From Ruthenibacterium lactatiformans (GTDB lineage Bacteria; Bacillota; Clostridia; Oscillospirales; Ruminococcaceae): a DNA stretch of 64,000 nt. The position numbers were made by a program, and so were the translations under genes. The notes below the pieces were generated by a model. That model saw only the letters and a program-made list of their open reading frames with translations. It was not told the DNA's origin and did not search any database. This document shows positions 25,523 through 34,100 of this stretch, piece after piece (the first letter of the stretch is position 1; each line of letters starts with the position of its first letter). The DNA lies in assembly GCF_000949455.1 (NCBI RefSeq), contig NZ_JXXK01000001.1, forward strand, positions 124,001 to 188,000, written 5' to 3'.

Positions 25523-26101
25523 CTAAATCATTTTTGTAACGCATATCCGGTTGGTCGAAAGCCCCAATACAACCGAGACCAGATCGGTAATGCGTTTTAT
25601 CACAGTAATATCGTCCCCGCCCTCGCACACCACGGCCACGCCCTTCACCTCCGGTTCGATGTACGTTTCCACAAGAGGTTGTTTTCCATCCGCCGCGTCA
25701 ACGATGATATGCTCGCTTTTATAGGATTCCTTGCGGTCCGTCACACCGTCCGATCCGTCCTGCGTCGTCTGTGTATCAGATTGTTCGTCGCGTGCATACA
25801 CCGTTTCTCCGGCGCTTTCCAGTGTGATCATCACCTGCACTTTGCCGGCGCCCTGCACGCTCGCCAGCATTTCGGTCAGGCGGGTCTCCAATTCCTGAAC
25901 GCCCGTCGCTGCGCTCACAGCCTGCTGTGTGCTCTGCCGCGCCGCGCCCGTGGAACCCTCCCGGCCTCCGAACAGAATGTCGGATAAAAAAATCAGACAG
26001 ATCCCCGCGAGCCCGACAAAGAAAAGCCAATTCTTTTTCTGGAACAGCCCGTGCAGCATTTCCTGCCAGCCCCCATGCTCCGCTTTCTTTTCCATTTGCA
26101 T
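25523..26101 (-). CDS. spoIIIAG: Stage III sporulation protein AG
   Basis: The 192-residue protein has one N-terminal membrane helix (about 30-47, NWLFFVGLAGICLIFLSDI), a linker, and a C-terminal ring-forming RBM domain ending GVAVVCEGGDD...ITDLVSVVLGL. SpoIIIAG forms a large oligomeric ring in the mother-cell part of the secretion-like channel. Starts 1 bp into the spoIIIAF stop (shared base at 26101). Confidence 0.94.
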   Translation of the reverse strand: MQMEKKAEHGGWQEMLHGLFQKKNWLFFVGLAGICLIFLSDILFGGREGSTGAARQSTQQAVSAATGVQELETRLTEMLASVQGAGKVQVMITLESAGETVYARDEQSDTQTTQDGSDGVTDRKESYKSEHIIVDAADGKQPLVETYIEPEVKGVAVVCEGGDDITVIKRITDLVSVVLGLSTNRICVTKMI

Positions 26102-26562
26102 TATCCTTCTTCATTTACCGTTACCGGGACATGTGTTCCCAGCGCTTTTGTGACAACATCCTCCACGCCCGAAACATCTGTGCCGCCGGGGACTATTACA
26201 GTGACGTCCGCCACCTCTACGGTCTCGCTGTCGGCGTCCAACGCCACGTCCACTTCGGTGTACGCAATCCCGTTCTCCGCAAGCGCGCTGCGCACAGTAT
26301 CCTCCAACCGTGTGCACACCGTGTTCAACACCATTGCTTCCGTATCCGGCGCCTGCACTGTCTGCGGCGCTTCCGGAATGTCGAACGTTACATGCCCATC
26401 GCCCAGGCTTTGCAGCGGGGCGAATGCGGTTATTAAAATATATAGGGTGAGTATCAGCTTTATGACAGAAAACCGCGTCCGGGAGGAAGAAAGCTGCCCG
26501 AGGATGCCGGCCGCGATACACGCAAAGCACACGGCCAGCACCCAGGCCCTGATTTGTTCCAA
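26101..26562 (-). CDS. spoIIIAF: Stage III sporulation protein AF
   Basis: 153 residues: two N-terminal membrane helices (about 5-22 and 32-48), then a soluble domain with a ring-building-motif character (DVALDADSETVEVADVTV). Part of the spoIIIA channel complex. Spaced 2 bp from spoIIIAE. Confidence 0.92.
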   Translation of the reverse strand: MEQIRAWVLAVCFACIAAGILGQLSSSRTRFSVIKLILTLYILITAFAPLQSLGDGHVTFDIPEAPQTVQAPDTEAMVLNTVCTRLEDTVRSALAENGIAYTEVDVALDADSETVEVADVTVIVPGGTDVSGVEDVVTKALGTHVPVTVNEEG

Positions 26563-26564
26563 TT

Positions 26565-27695
26565 CTACCCTCCATTCCCCAGCAGGATCATCACAAGCGT
26601 GGAAGAAATGACGATCAGGCTAAAAAAGACAACCATCGAAATGTAAAGGCTCACACAATCCGAGAGGCCGGAAAGCAGCTTTGCGCTTTTGGTGCCGCCC
26701 GTTGCCGACGCCACGATGTTTCCGGCGGAAAACACAAGGTGGTACGCACAGCACTGTATGAGCAGCGGCAGAAACGACGCCGCAATGACGGCGATCACCG
26801 CAAACCCTACTGTGCCTTTGAGCATTTTCAATCCGGCCAGCACACTGCCCATTGCGTCGGAGATTGCCCGTCCCACAACGGGCACGCCGCTGCTCAGCAG
26901 AAATTTCCCGGTTTTCAGCGCGAGTGTATCCGCGCTCTGCGCAAATATCCCCTGCAGGCCGATGAGCGCGCCGAACACCGTGGCGCAAAACGTGAGCAGC
27001 CACTTCGTCCATCGGCATACGGAGGCGGTCAATTGCGAAAGGTCCAGCGTACTGCCTACGGCCGCAGTAGCATTCAGCGCCAGCAGCACACGCGTGAGCG
27101 GCAGCCCCACTCTGCACAGAATATCTGCCATAACCATAGCCGCACCGAAGAAAAAGCCACTGTACAGCGCCGCGCCGCCTACCTGTCCGCAGGCTGTCAG
27201 CACAGAAGCGAACACCGGAACAAAAGAAATGATATAAACGCGGCTTGTTTCGATTGCATCCTGCAGTACACCGGTGAGCGCCAGCATGCAGGAAGAACAG
27301 AGCGTGAACACAGCCAGCGTGACAACAGTATCCACAAGGCCCGCGAGTTCCGGCGACGTTCGCTCGGTGCACATGCTTTTTCCCACGGCCGCCAGCAGCA
27401 GCAGGCCGCACAGCCTTGCCAATAGTCTCAAAGGCTCATGCAAGCTCTCGCGCAGTATTTCCGCGCCCTTTTCCAGCCAGTCGGACAATGTCATCCCGCT
27501 GAAATCCCCGGCGGTCATTGGTGCTTCCTGCGTGACCTGCGCCCATTCCTCAGGTATCCCGGATTGCCCGCTTCCAGAGTCTCCCGCCGCCTCCTGCGCC
27601 AGCGCCGGCACGCCGGCCGCCGCAACGCAGAACAGCATGGCTGCAAGGCAAGCCAGCCGTTTCCAAATCCTTCGTGAGTGAAGCGGCTCCTTCAT
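26565..27695 (-). CDS. spoIIIAE: Stage III sporulation protein AE
   Basis: The 376-residue polytopic protein begins with a cleavable-looking signal (RLACLAAMLFCVAAAGVPALA), an acidic periplasmic-side stretch, then about seven membrane segments. SpoIIIAE is the multi-spanning core of the channel. I start it at ATG 27695, which overlaps the spoIIIAD stop by 4 bp; the open frame reaching 28082 is an out-of-frame shadow of spoIIIAD. Confidence 0.93.
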   Translation of the reverse strand: MKEPLHSRRIWKRLACLAAMLFCVAAAGVPALAQEAAGDSGSGQSGIPEEWAQVTQEAPMTAGDFSGMTLSDWLEKGAEILRESLHEPLRLLARLCGLLLLAAVGKSMCTERTSPELAGLVDTVVTLAVFTLCSSCMLALTGVLQDAIETSRVYIISFVPVFASVLTACGQVGGAALYSGFFFGAAMVMADILCRVGLPLTRVLLALNATAAVGSTLDLSQLTASVCRWTKWLLTFCATVFGALIGLQGIFAQSADTLALKTGKFLLSSGVPVVGRAISDAMGSVLAGLKMLKGTVGFAVIAVIAASFLPLLIQCCAYHLVFSAGNIVASATGGTKSAKLLSGLSDCVSLYISMVVFFSLIVISSTLVMILLGNGG

Positions 27696-28072
27696 CGCAG
27701 CAGCGCCAGCAGCGTATCCGTCAGCACCGTGAACAGCGGCATAGCCGCCAGCAGCACGGCCACCTTGCCCGCCAGCTCCACGCGTCCGGCAAGGGCCGTT
27801 TGCCCTGCTTCCATGCACAGGTCCTGCACGCTTTGGGCCATCAGCGCGATGGCGACGGCCTTGAACACGGTTCCCAAATGCTCGAAGCCTGAAAACTGCG
27901 AAAGAGTTTCCACAAAAGAAAGTACAGGCCCCAGCGCCTGCATGACGAACCAAAGCAATACCATGCAGCAGGCCAGTGCGGCCAGCACCGCGTATCCGGG
28001 ATTGTATTGGCGCAGTACGCTCAACAGCACCAGCGCACACAGACAGAAGCCCAGGACCTTGAAAATGTCCAT
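27692..28072 (-). CDS. spoIIIAD: Stage III sporulation protein AD
   Basis: 126 residues with about four hydrophobic segments (FKVLGFCLCALVLLSVL start; PLFTVLTDTLLALL end). The SpoIIIAC/AD family is related to small type III secretion export-apparatus proteins in architecture. It lies 6 bp after spoIIIAC and overlaps spoIIIAE by 4 bp. Confidence 0.93.
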   Translation of the reverse strand: MDIFKVLGFCLCALVLLSVLRQYNPGYAVLAALACCMVLLWFVMQALGPVLSFVETLSQFSGFEHLGTVFKAVAIALMAQSVQDLCMEAGQTALAGRVELAGKVAVLLAAMPLFTVLTDTLLALLR

Positions 28073-28078
28073 GGCAGG

Positions 28079-28273
28079 TCACAATGCAAACAGGTCCTTG
28101 ATGGTGTCGAACAGGACGCTGATCTGGCTGATGATCATCATCAGCACGACGATAAGCCCCGCCAGCGTCGTCATCATGGCCTGTTCCTCCCGGCCGGAAC
28201 GGATCAGCAGCTGGTTGAGCACAGCTACAATGATGCCGATGGCGGCGATCTTGAATACAAAATCAATGTTCAT
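28079..28273 (-). CDS. spoIIIAC: Stage III sporulation protein AC
   Basis: A 64-residue, two-helix membrane protein (FKIAAIGIIVAVLNQLLI and MTTLAGLIVVLMMIISQI). Size and sequence fit the very conserved SpoIIIAC. Lies 54 bp after spoIIIAB. Confidence 0.95.
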   Translation of the reverse strand: MNIDFVFKIAAIGIIVAVLNQLLIRSGREEQAMMTTLAGLIVVLMMIISQISVLFDTIKDLFAL

Positions 28274-28327
28274 TTTCCGCTTCGCTCCTTTTTCACATAC
28301 AGCGTGCTGCCCGGAACGCCGCCAGGC

Positions 28328-28849
28328 TCACAGCAGCAGCAGCGCGGCAGCCCCGCCCAGCGAGAGGCCCAGCGTCCGGTACAGCCGGCGCTGCTGGGTA
28401 GCCTCCGCTCTGGCAGCATCCAAAGCGGTTTCCAGCTGTGTTTGGGCGTAGGCCAGCCTTTGTTCCTCCTCCTGCGCGGGACAGCCGCCCAGCCCCTCCA
28501 GCGCGCCGCGCAGCAGCACGCGCTCTTCCCGCCGCGTCACGCCCGCAATTTCCCGTTCAGTGCGGCAAAGCGCATTGTCCAGCTCTGTCTGAAGGCCGCA
28601 GCCGGAGGCGAGATCGGAAAAATAAAGCGGCAGCGCCGACAGCCGGGTATTTTGCTGTGCCGCAGCGAGGATTTCCTCCGTTCGGCCGCAGCGGAAATGA
28701 AGGTCGTCCCGCACTGCGCCCAAAAAAGCGCAGATATCCGCCAGCACCTGTACGCGGCGCATGGCGGCGTTGCCTTTGCGCCAGCCCATGGCTGCGCCCG
28801 TGTAAAGCACAAGTATCGCACCGATACATTTAAAAAACAGTTCCCGCAT
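28328..28849 (-). CDS. spoIIIAB: Stage III sporulation protein AB
   Basis: 173 residues: N-terminal membrane helix (CIGAILVLYTGAAMGW), a helical-bundle body like GspF/type II secretion inner-membrane domains, and a C-terminal hydrophobic segment (LYRTLGLSLGGAAALLLL). It overlaps the spoIIIAA 3' end by 20 bp. Confidence 0.93.
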   Translation of the reverse strand: MRELFFKCIGAILVLYTGAAMGWRKGNAAMRRVQVLADICAFLGAVRDDLHFRCGRTEEILAAAQQNTRLSALPLYFSDLASGCGLQTELDNALCRTEREIAGVTRREERVLLRGALEGLGGCPAQEEEQRLAYAQTQLETALDAARAEATQQRRLYRTLGLSLGGAAALLLL

Positions 28850-29756
28850 CCACGACCTCCGATATTCTGCCCGGTGTTTCCTTACCTTTTAAAAACGCCA
28901 CATGACGGAAAGCGCCCGTCTGCAGCAGAGCCGTGTACTGCGGCCTGCGGCGCAGCGTTTCCGCGTCAGGCGCGTGGATGGTCACCACAAGCCCGACGCC
29001 TGCGTTTGCCGCCTGCGTGATCGCCGCGATATCTTCCATTGCTCCAACCTCGTCACACACGATAACGTCCGGTGCAAGTGCGCGCAGCGCATGCTGCATA
29101 CCGATGTGTTTGGGGTATCCCGAAAGCACGTCGCAGTGCTGAGGCAGCCGCGTGCAGAAGCCGGACTGCTCCACAGGGGCGATTTCGAAACGCTCGTCCA
29201 CCACGGCTGTTTTTCGGCCCGCCGCGGAAAGCTCCGCCAGCACGGCGCGAAGCAGCGTCGTTTTGCCGCTGCCCGGCGCACCCGCGATCAGCAGCCCCAC
29301 GCCGGGTGCGCACAGCAGCGGACGCAGAACGGCGTCGCAGGCACACAAGCCCGTGCGAGCCACGCGCAGATTGATGGACGTGATATTTTTGAGCGTAAAG
29401 GTTCCGTTGCCATCCACGAATGCCGTACCGCACACGCCCGCCCTGTGCCCGCCCGGCAGCGGAACAAAGCCGTTCGCGATGCAATCCGCAAAACTGTGCA
29501 CCGAATATCCGCAGATGGCCTGAAAGCAGTTCTGCACCAGCGTGTGCGGCGTAGACAGCACGCCTGTATCCGGTTTTTCTCGCCAACCGCCGTCTATGGA
29601 AACAAACCGTGCGCCGCTCGGCGTGCTAAGCGACACCGGGCGGCCCGAACGCAGGCGGATTTCCGTAATGTCCCCCGCCCACCGGGGCGGAATGCGCATC
29701 AGCGCCTGCGAGACTGCACCGGGCAGCTGTGACGCAGCATGATAAAAAGCGTCCAT
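28830..29756 (-). CDS. spoIIIAA: Stage III sporulation protein AA (channel ATPase)
   Basis: SpoIIIAA is a secretion-type AAA ATPase that powers the SpoIIIA-SpoIIQ channel. It has Walker A GAPGSGKTT (near residue 150 of this start), TAVVDERFE and the Walker B-like DVIVCDEVGA. I prefer ATG 29756, with a GGGAAG site, to the upstream in-frame ATG 29780, which has none. First gene of the eight-gene spoIIIA operon, which is essential for sigma-G activity in the engulfed forespore of Bacillus. Confidence 0.95.
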   Translation of the reverse strand: MDAFYHAASQLPGAVSQALMRIPPRWAGDITEIRLRSGRPVSLSTPSGARFVSIDGGWREKPDTGVLSTPHTLVQNCFQAICGYSVHSFADCIANGFVPLPGGHRAGVCGTAFVDGNGTFTLKNITSINLRVARTGLCACDAVLRPLLCAPGVGLLIAGAPGSGKTTLLRAVLAELSAAGRKTAVVDERFEIAPVEQSGFCTRLPQHCDVLSGYPKHIGMQHALRALAPDVIVCDEVGAMEDIAAITQAANAGVGLVVTIHAPDAETLRRRPQYTALLQTGAFRHVAFLKGKETPGRISEVVDAGTVF

Positions 29757-29787
29757 ATCTTCCCGTCCTTTGCCATTCATTTGTTCA

Positions 29788-29818
29788 ATGATATGAAACG
29801 CGGACAGGCGTTAGAACC
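29788..29818 (-). promoter_or_regulatory. Candidate sigma-E promoter of the spoIIIA operon
   Basis: On the minus strand CATATCAT (29795-29788) is a very good sigma-E -10. About 15 bp upstream GTTCTAA (29817-29811) is a poor -35 match. B. subtilis spoIIIA is transcribed by sigma-E; position about 30 bp before the gene is right. Confidence 0.5.
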
Positions 29819-29822
29819 AAAA

Positions 29823-29853
29823 ATGCCCCGGGCGCTGAATGCGTCCGGGGCAT
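29823..29853 (-). terminator. Terminator of the ABC-F gene
   Basis: ATGCCCCGG and CCGGGGCAT (29823-29831 and 29845-29853) form a 9-bp stem, followed on the minus strand by TTTTTGG. It insulates spoIIIA from the upstream gene. Confidence 0.85.
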
Positions 29854-29865
29854 ACCTGTATTGTG

Positions 29866-31764
29866 TTATTCGTCGTTTTCCTGCTCGTAAGCTTCCTGTT
29901 CTTCCACAAGCCTTTCCCATTCGGCCAGGACCTCGTCCTGATGAAAACGGGTATCGTCCAGCTCATCGCATACGTCCCGCAGACGCGTGTGATCCCGCAG
30001 AACATCAGGGTCGTTCACTTCACCCTCCAACGCCATAATGCGCAGGGCCAGAGTCTCCATTTCATCCTCCAGCGCTTTGATCCGTGTGCGAAGCTCCGCG
30101 CGACGGCGGCGTTGCTCCTTGCCGTAAGCAGCCTTGCCTGCAGACGCCGTCTTTTCCGGTGCGATGTTTTTTTCAGGCGGCACAGCCCCGCGGTGCATCA
30201 TCGCGTCATAATCTTCATATAGCGAAGTCTTTCCGTTTTCAATGAATAAAATTGGACAAGCAAGGCTGTTCATCAGATAACGGTCATGAGTGACGAGCAC
30301 AAGCGTCCCCTCATAGGAAGCCAGCGCCGCCCCCAGAGATTCCCGGGTATAGATATCCAAATGGTTCGTCGGCTCGTCCAGGAACAAAAGATTCGGCTTT
30401 TCCAGCAAAATTTCCGCAAAGCGCAGACGGGCCAGTTCGCCGCCCGAAAGTGCCGAACACGGCTTGAATACATCTTCACCACGAAAATTCAGCTTGGCCA
30501 AGTGGCTGCGCACCTCAAGTTCCGTGAATTTTGGATATTTGTCCCAAATCGTGCTGATGACCGTGCCGCCTCGGCGAAGCTGTTGCTGTTCGAACACAGA
30601 CGGCTTTGCGCCAGCGCCTAAGCGCACTGTGCCCGCCTGTGGACGCAGCTTGCCGTCCAGCACACGCAGCAACGTGGATTTTCCCGCGCCGTTCGGGCCC
30701 GCGATGACCAGGCGTTCTCCCCGCTTTACAAGCAGATCCAATCCTTCAACAAGTCTTTTGCCGCCCAGTGTGACAGAAATATTCTTCGCCGTAAGAATCT
30801 CGTTGTAAGGCGTCACATCGAAGGTGAAGCGGAACTTCAGATCGGTGTGGGAGGTGCGCGGTGCTTCTGTGATCTCCATTTTCTCAAGCTGCTTGCGCCT
30901 GCTTTGGGCCATTTTTGTGGTGGAGGCGCGCACCAGATTACGCGCAATATAATCTTCCAGCTTCGCGGCTTTCTCCATATCCGCATCATGCTGCTTCTGC
31001 TGAAGCGCCACAGCCGCCTCTTTCTGCGGAAGATAAGCGGAATAATTCCCCTTATATGCTGTAAGCGTATTGTCCTCGATTTCGAAAATGCGGTTGCAGA
31101 CAGCATCAAGAAAATAACGGTCGTGGCTCACCACCAGAATCGCGCCCGGATAGGTTTTGAGATAGCTTTCCAGCCATTCCATCGTCTCAAAATCCAAATG
31201 GTTTGTCGGCTCGTCCAGAATCAGAAGATCAGGCTTTTGCAGCAGCAGCTTGGCAAGGCAAAGTCGGGTATGCTCGCCGCCGGAGAGCACAGCCACGCTT
31301 TTCTGATAATCCGGCGCGGGAAAAGCCATGCCATTCAATATCTTTTTGATCTGTGTGTCCATATTATAGCCGTCCGCCGCATCTACAACAGCGGAGAGCT
31401 GCGCATGACGTTCCAAAAGCATATGGTCGTCCGGACACTCCGCCATCTGACGCTCCAGACGCTTCATCTCGTCCATCGCGTCCAAAACGGAACGAAACGC
31501 GTTTTCCATTTCTCTATATACCGTGCATGCGGGGTCCAGCACGCTGTTCTGCTCCAGATAACCTATCGTCGCCCCGTGCGCCAGCGTCACGATTCCGTCA
31601 TCCGGGTACAGCTCACCCGTGATGATCTTGATGAGCGTGGTTTTGCCTGCGCCGTTCTCGCCAATAATTCCGGCGCGGTCTTGTGCGTCCAGCACGCAGC
31701 TGATGTTCCTGAGACACAGCTCAGCTCCAAAATATTTTTGAATGTTTTGTATCGTTAATAACAT
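29866..31764 (-). CDS. ABC-F family ribosome-associated ATPase
   Basis: The 632-residue protein contains two ABC cassettes and no membrane segments. Cassette 1: Walker A GENGAGKTT (near 37), signature LSGGEHTRLCL. Cassette 2: Walker A GPNGAGKST (near 355), signature LSGGELARLRF, with Walker B LLFLDEPTNHLD. The interdomain linker (about 240-300, basic) and a charged C-terminal coiled coil (about 545-630) fit the YdiF/Uup-like group, which act on stalled or mis-set ribosomes. It does not show the very short C terminus of many antibiotic-resistance ARE types. Only 7 bp after the membrane protein gene, so co-transcribed. Confidence 0.9.
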   Translation of the reverse strand: MLLTIQNIQKYFGAELCLRNISCVLDAQDRAGIIGENGAGKTTLIKIITGELYPDDGIVTLAHGATIGYLEQNSVLDPACTVYREMENAFRSVLDAMDEMKRLERQMAECPDDHMLLERHAQLSAVVDAADGYNMDTQIKKILNGMAFPAPDYQKSVAVLSGGEHTRLCLAKLLLQKPDLLILDEPTNHLDFETMEWLESYLKTYPGAILVVSHDRYFLDAVCNRIFEIEDNTLTAYKGNYSAYLPQKEAAVALQQKQHDADMEKAAKLEDYIARNLVRASTTKMAQSRRKQLEKMEITEAPRTSHTDLKFRFTFDVTPYNEILTAKNISVTLGGKRLVEGLDLLVKRGERLVIAGPNGAGKSTLLRVLDGKLRPQAGTVRLGAGAKPSVFEQQQLRRGGTVISTIWDKYPKFTELEVRSHLAKLNFRGEDVFKPCSALSGGELARLRFAEILLEKPNLLFLDEPTNHLDIYTRESLGAALASYEGTLVLVTHDRYLMNSLACPILFIENGKTSLYEDYDAMMHRGAVPPEKNIAPEKTASAGKAAYGKEQRRRRAELRTRIKALEDEMETLALRIMALEGEVNDPDVLRDHTRLRDVCDELDDTRFHQDEVLAEWERLVEEQEAYEQENDE

Positions 31765-31771
31765 AATTTTC

Positions 31772-33847
31772 TCATTGATCTGCCGCGTATATCGTTACGT
31801 CGGCGTTTTCATACACGACCACAAGCCCGGATAGCTGGCTTGTGTCGCCCGGATACTGTTTGGAACAAACAAGGTAGTCGATGCCGTTTTCCGCACAAAG
31901 TCGCAGGACTTCCTCCGGCGCCGTCGATGCATCGAACAGTGCAGTATTCACAGCCTGCTTTTGCGCAACAACGGCCTCGGAAACCCCCATGTTCGTCACT
32001 GCATAGGTATAGCCTTCCATATATGCCTGCCGGCCGCTCATCGCGGTATACAAGCTGGAGATACCGTCCGAGGCGTTGGCCATGCTGTGAATACGGTTGG
32101 TAGCGAACACTGCATCCTGCGGCGTATTGCTCTGCAGCCATTTCATCGCCGCCTCATCGCCTGCGCTGGCGGTGCTGACATACGGGTACTTGGGGATAAT
32201 ATCAAGGTTACGCGCCAGCTGGCGCATCCCGCTGCCTGTAAAGTTAATCACCAGCACGGCGCTGGTGGCGAGACCGACGGCACCGCACAGCGTGCAGAAG
32301 GCTTTTCCCGCGCGTGTACGCACCGTCGTGACCTGGTCAACCGCGAGCAGATTCATAAACATAATTGCAATCAGAACAAAATAAAGCTGGCTGTATGAGG
32401 GATGCCAAAACAGAAAATAGGCAAGAAAGCCGCCCGCCACAATGCCGTTTGCCAGCAAGCGTTCCGCCGGAAGCCGCAGCAATCCGTGGATGTCCCTACA
32501 AAGCCCTTTTAAATACAGTGGAAATTGAAAAGGCTGCATACAAAATGCATGCAAAACCGCTCCCAGCACCATGCATACCGCACCGGCCGCTGCGCTGTCT
32601 CCCATCCATGCACGCAGCCACTGGCGCGGTGCGGAAGCTTCCAACGTCTTGAATCCGAAATGAACACTGGTGTTTGTCCCGGAAGAAAAAATCACAAGGT
32701 AGACCACCAGGAAAACCGCCAGAACTCCAGCCAACGCGGTCAATGCCCGGCTCCAGCGCGGTTTGCGGAACAGTACAAACAGCATTGTGACCGCAAAGCT
32801 GCAAACGACAATGGCTGCTGCCGGCCCTTTGGCAAAACACACAAGTGCAAAACTGCCCAGAAAAACCGTCAGATACATCCAACTCACATCAAAGCATCTG
32901 CGGGCCATTTCTGTAAACAGGATCACAAAAACCGAAACAAAAACAGCCGCTGTTCCCTGCGCATTCACGTTCGTAATGAGGTGCATCATATTTGTATTGC
33001 CGAAACTGCCTGTTCCGTTTGTCAGAGCTGTCCACAGGCTGGCGCAGTTGAACAAAAACATGGCGAAGGTGAACAATAACGCCTTGTTCCGATGGCCGCG
33101 GTAAAAGCAGATGCCCAGTGCATACAGACAGCACAGCAGAGCAGCCAAAACCAGCGGTCCCGCATAAAACACGTAAATATCATAGCAGGCGATTCCGCTC
33201 ACAATAGAAAGCGCACCGAACACAAGCTCCGTGAGATAATGATAGGAAAAACGCACCATGGAAAAGCGGATGTCCTGCGGAGGGAATCCCAGCGCAAAGG
33301 AATTGGCATTCCCGATATTCCACATCACATCCTGCGTCAGCACGATCTCTCCCGCAGCGGCAGGGTGCGCATTTTTTACGCTGACCATCAGCGCAAACAA
33401 AACGGACAGGACACACCAAAGAGTGACCCGTGAAAGGAATCCGCCGTCCGCATATACAGCGCGTGCCGCTTTCCACGGACTTTGCGGCGCGCCCCGCAGG
33501 AGCACCAGCCAGAGCAGCCCCAGCACCGGCGGCAGCGCGCGCAGCAGCCACAGAACGCCCAAACGCATGCTGACACAATACAGGACGGCCAGAAAGCCTG
33601 TGCCAAGAAGGACGCCCAGCGGCACAGCGAATTCCGGCAGAACCTTCTCCATTCCTGTGACGCGGGCCCAGAAACGGCCGGGGAGGTATAAATACACCGC
33701 GGCACAGAGGAAGAAAACAAACATCCCCCACAGCTTTGCTCCAGACACGCGGATGAGCGCCAGATAAGTCAAAACGCAGAGCACGCAAAAACACAACTTT
33801 ACCCGTGGGAAACCGTCTTTCAATCGGAAGAACAATTTTCTCGGCAC
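31772..33847 (-). CDS. Large polytopic membrane protein, GT-C-like
   Basis: A protein of about 691 residues with roughly 12-14 hydrophobic segments, followed by a soluble C-terminal part (about 560-691) with LQSNTPQDAVFATNRIH and ENGIDYLVCSKQYPGD. This layout is like GT-C glycosyltransferases or YfhO-type envelope proteins, where the tail often starts with a phrase of the form WLrsNTP. No sugar-binding DD/DE motif is certain. The start is GTG 33847: a GGGAGGAGGG site stands directly upstream, whereas the ATG at 33952 has none. Function unknown; inferred cell-surface glycan work. Confidence 0.65.
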   Translation of the reverse strand: MPRKLFFRLKDGFPRVKLCFCVLCVLTYLALIRVSGAKLWGMFVFFLCAAVYLYLPGRFWARVTGMEKVLPEFAVPLGVLLGTGFLAVLYCVSMRLGVLWLLRALPPVLGLLWLVLLRGAPQSPWKAARAVYADGGFLSRVTLWCVLSVLFALMVSVKNAHPAAAGEIVLTQDVMWNIGNANSFALGFPPQDIRFSMVRFSYHYLTELVFGALSIVSGIACYDIYVFYAGPLVLAALLCCLYALGICFYRGHRNKALLFTFAMFLFNCASLWTALTNGTGSFGNTNMMHLITNVNAQGTAAVFVSVFVILFTEMARRCFDVSWMYLTVFLGSFALVCFAKGPAAAIVVCSFAVTMLFVLFRKPRWSRALTALAGVLAVFLVVYLVIFSSGTNTSVHFGFKTLEASAPRQWLRAWMGDSAAAGAVCMVLGAVLHAFCMQPFQFPLYLKGLCRDIHGLLRLPAERLLANGIVAGGFLAYFLFWHPSYSQLYFVLIAIMFMNLLAVDQVTTVRTRAGKAFCTLCGAVGLATSAVLVINFTGSGMRQLARNLDIIPKYPYVSTASAGDEAAMKWLQSNTPQDAVFATNRIHSMANASDGISSLYTAMSGRQAYMEGYTYAVTNMGVSEAVVAQKQAVNTALFDASTAPEEVLRLCAENGIDYLVCSKQYPGDTSQLSGLVVVYENADVTIYAADQ

Positions 33848-33871
33848 GTCGGCCCTCCTCCCTGCAACAGG

Positions 33872-33912
33872 AAGAAACCGCCGCCGGGAATGCGCCTCGG
33901 CAGCGGTTTCTT
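33872..33912 (-). terminator. Terminator of the oadB operon
   Basis: AAGAAACCGC (33872-33881) and GCGGTTTCTT (33903-33912) form a 10-bp stem with further partial pairing inside. On the minus strand it ends in TTTCTTCC. It lies between the small OadG-like gene and the membrane protein gene. Confidence 0.7.
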
Positions 33913-33974
33913 CATTGTATCTCAAGCCTGCGCAGACATCCTGTGCAGGCATCGATTCTCTTTGCCAGTTTCTT

Positions 33975-34088
33975 TTATTTGAAGAACCGGTTCAGCAGTG
34001 AAACGGCCACGCTGATGATACCCATAACAATGAAAATACCGCACATGCCCATGAGCATGACACTGAGAGACTGCAATACCATATCCAT
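33975..34088 (-). CDS. OadG-related small transporter subunit (37 aa)
   Basis: A 37-residue, single-helix peptide (starts MDMVLQSLSVMLMG, ends LLNRFFK), with an AAGGAGG site before the ATG at 34088. It starts 12 bp after the oadB stop. The opening residues and position match the gamma subunit of Na+-translocating decarboxylases, but the usual soluble zinc-binding tail is missing altogether. Probably a membrane anchor or assembly partner for OadB. Confidence 0.8.
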   Translation of the reverse strand: MDMVLQSLSVMLMGMCGIFIVMGIISVAVSLLNRFFK

Positions 34089-34100
34089 ACCAGTACCTCC

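Noticed and set aside
29866..31764. Antibiotic-resistance ABC-F (ARE) protein
   Set aside because: Has a C-terminal coiled coil and housekeeping position like YdiF/Uup; nothing specific to ARE subfamilies could be recognised.
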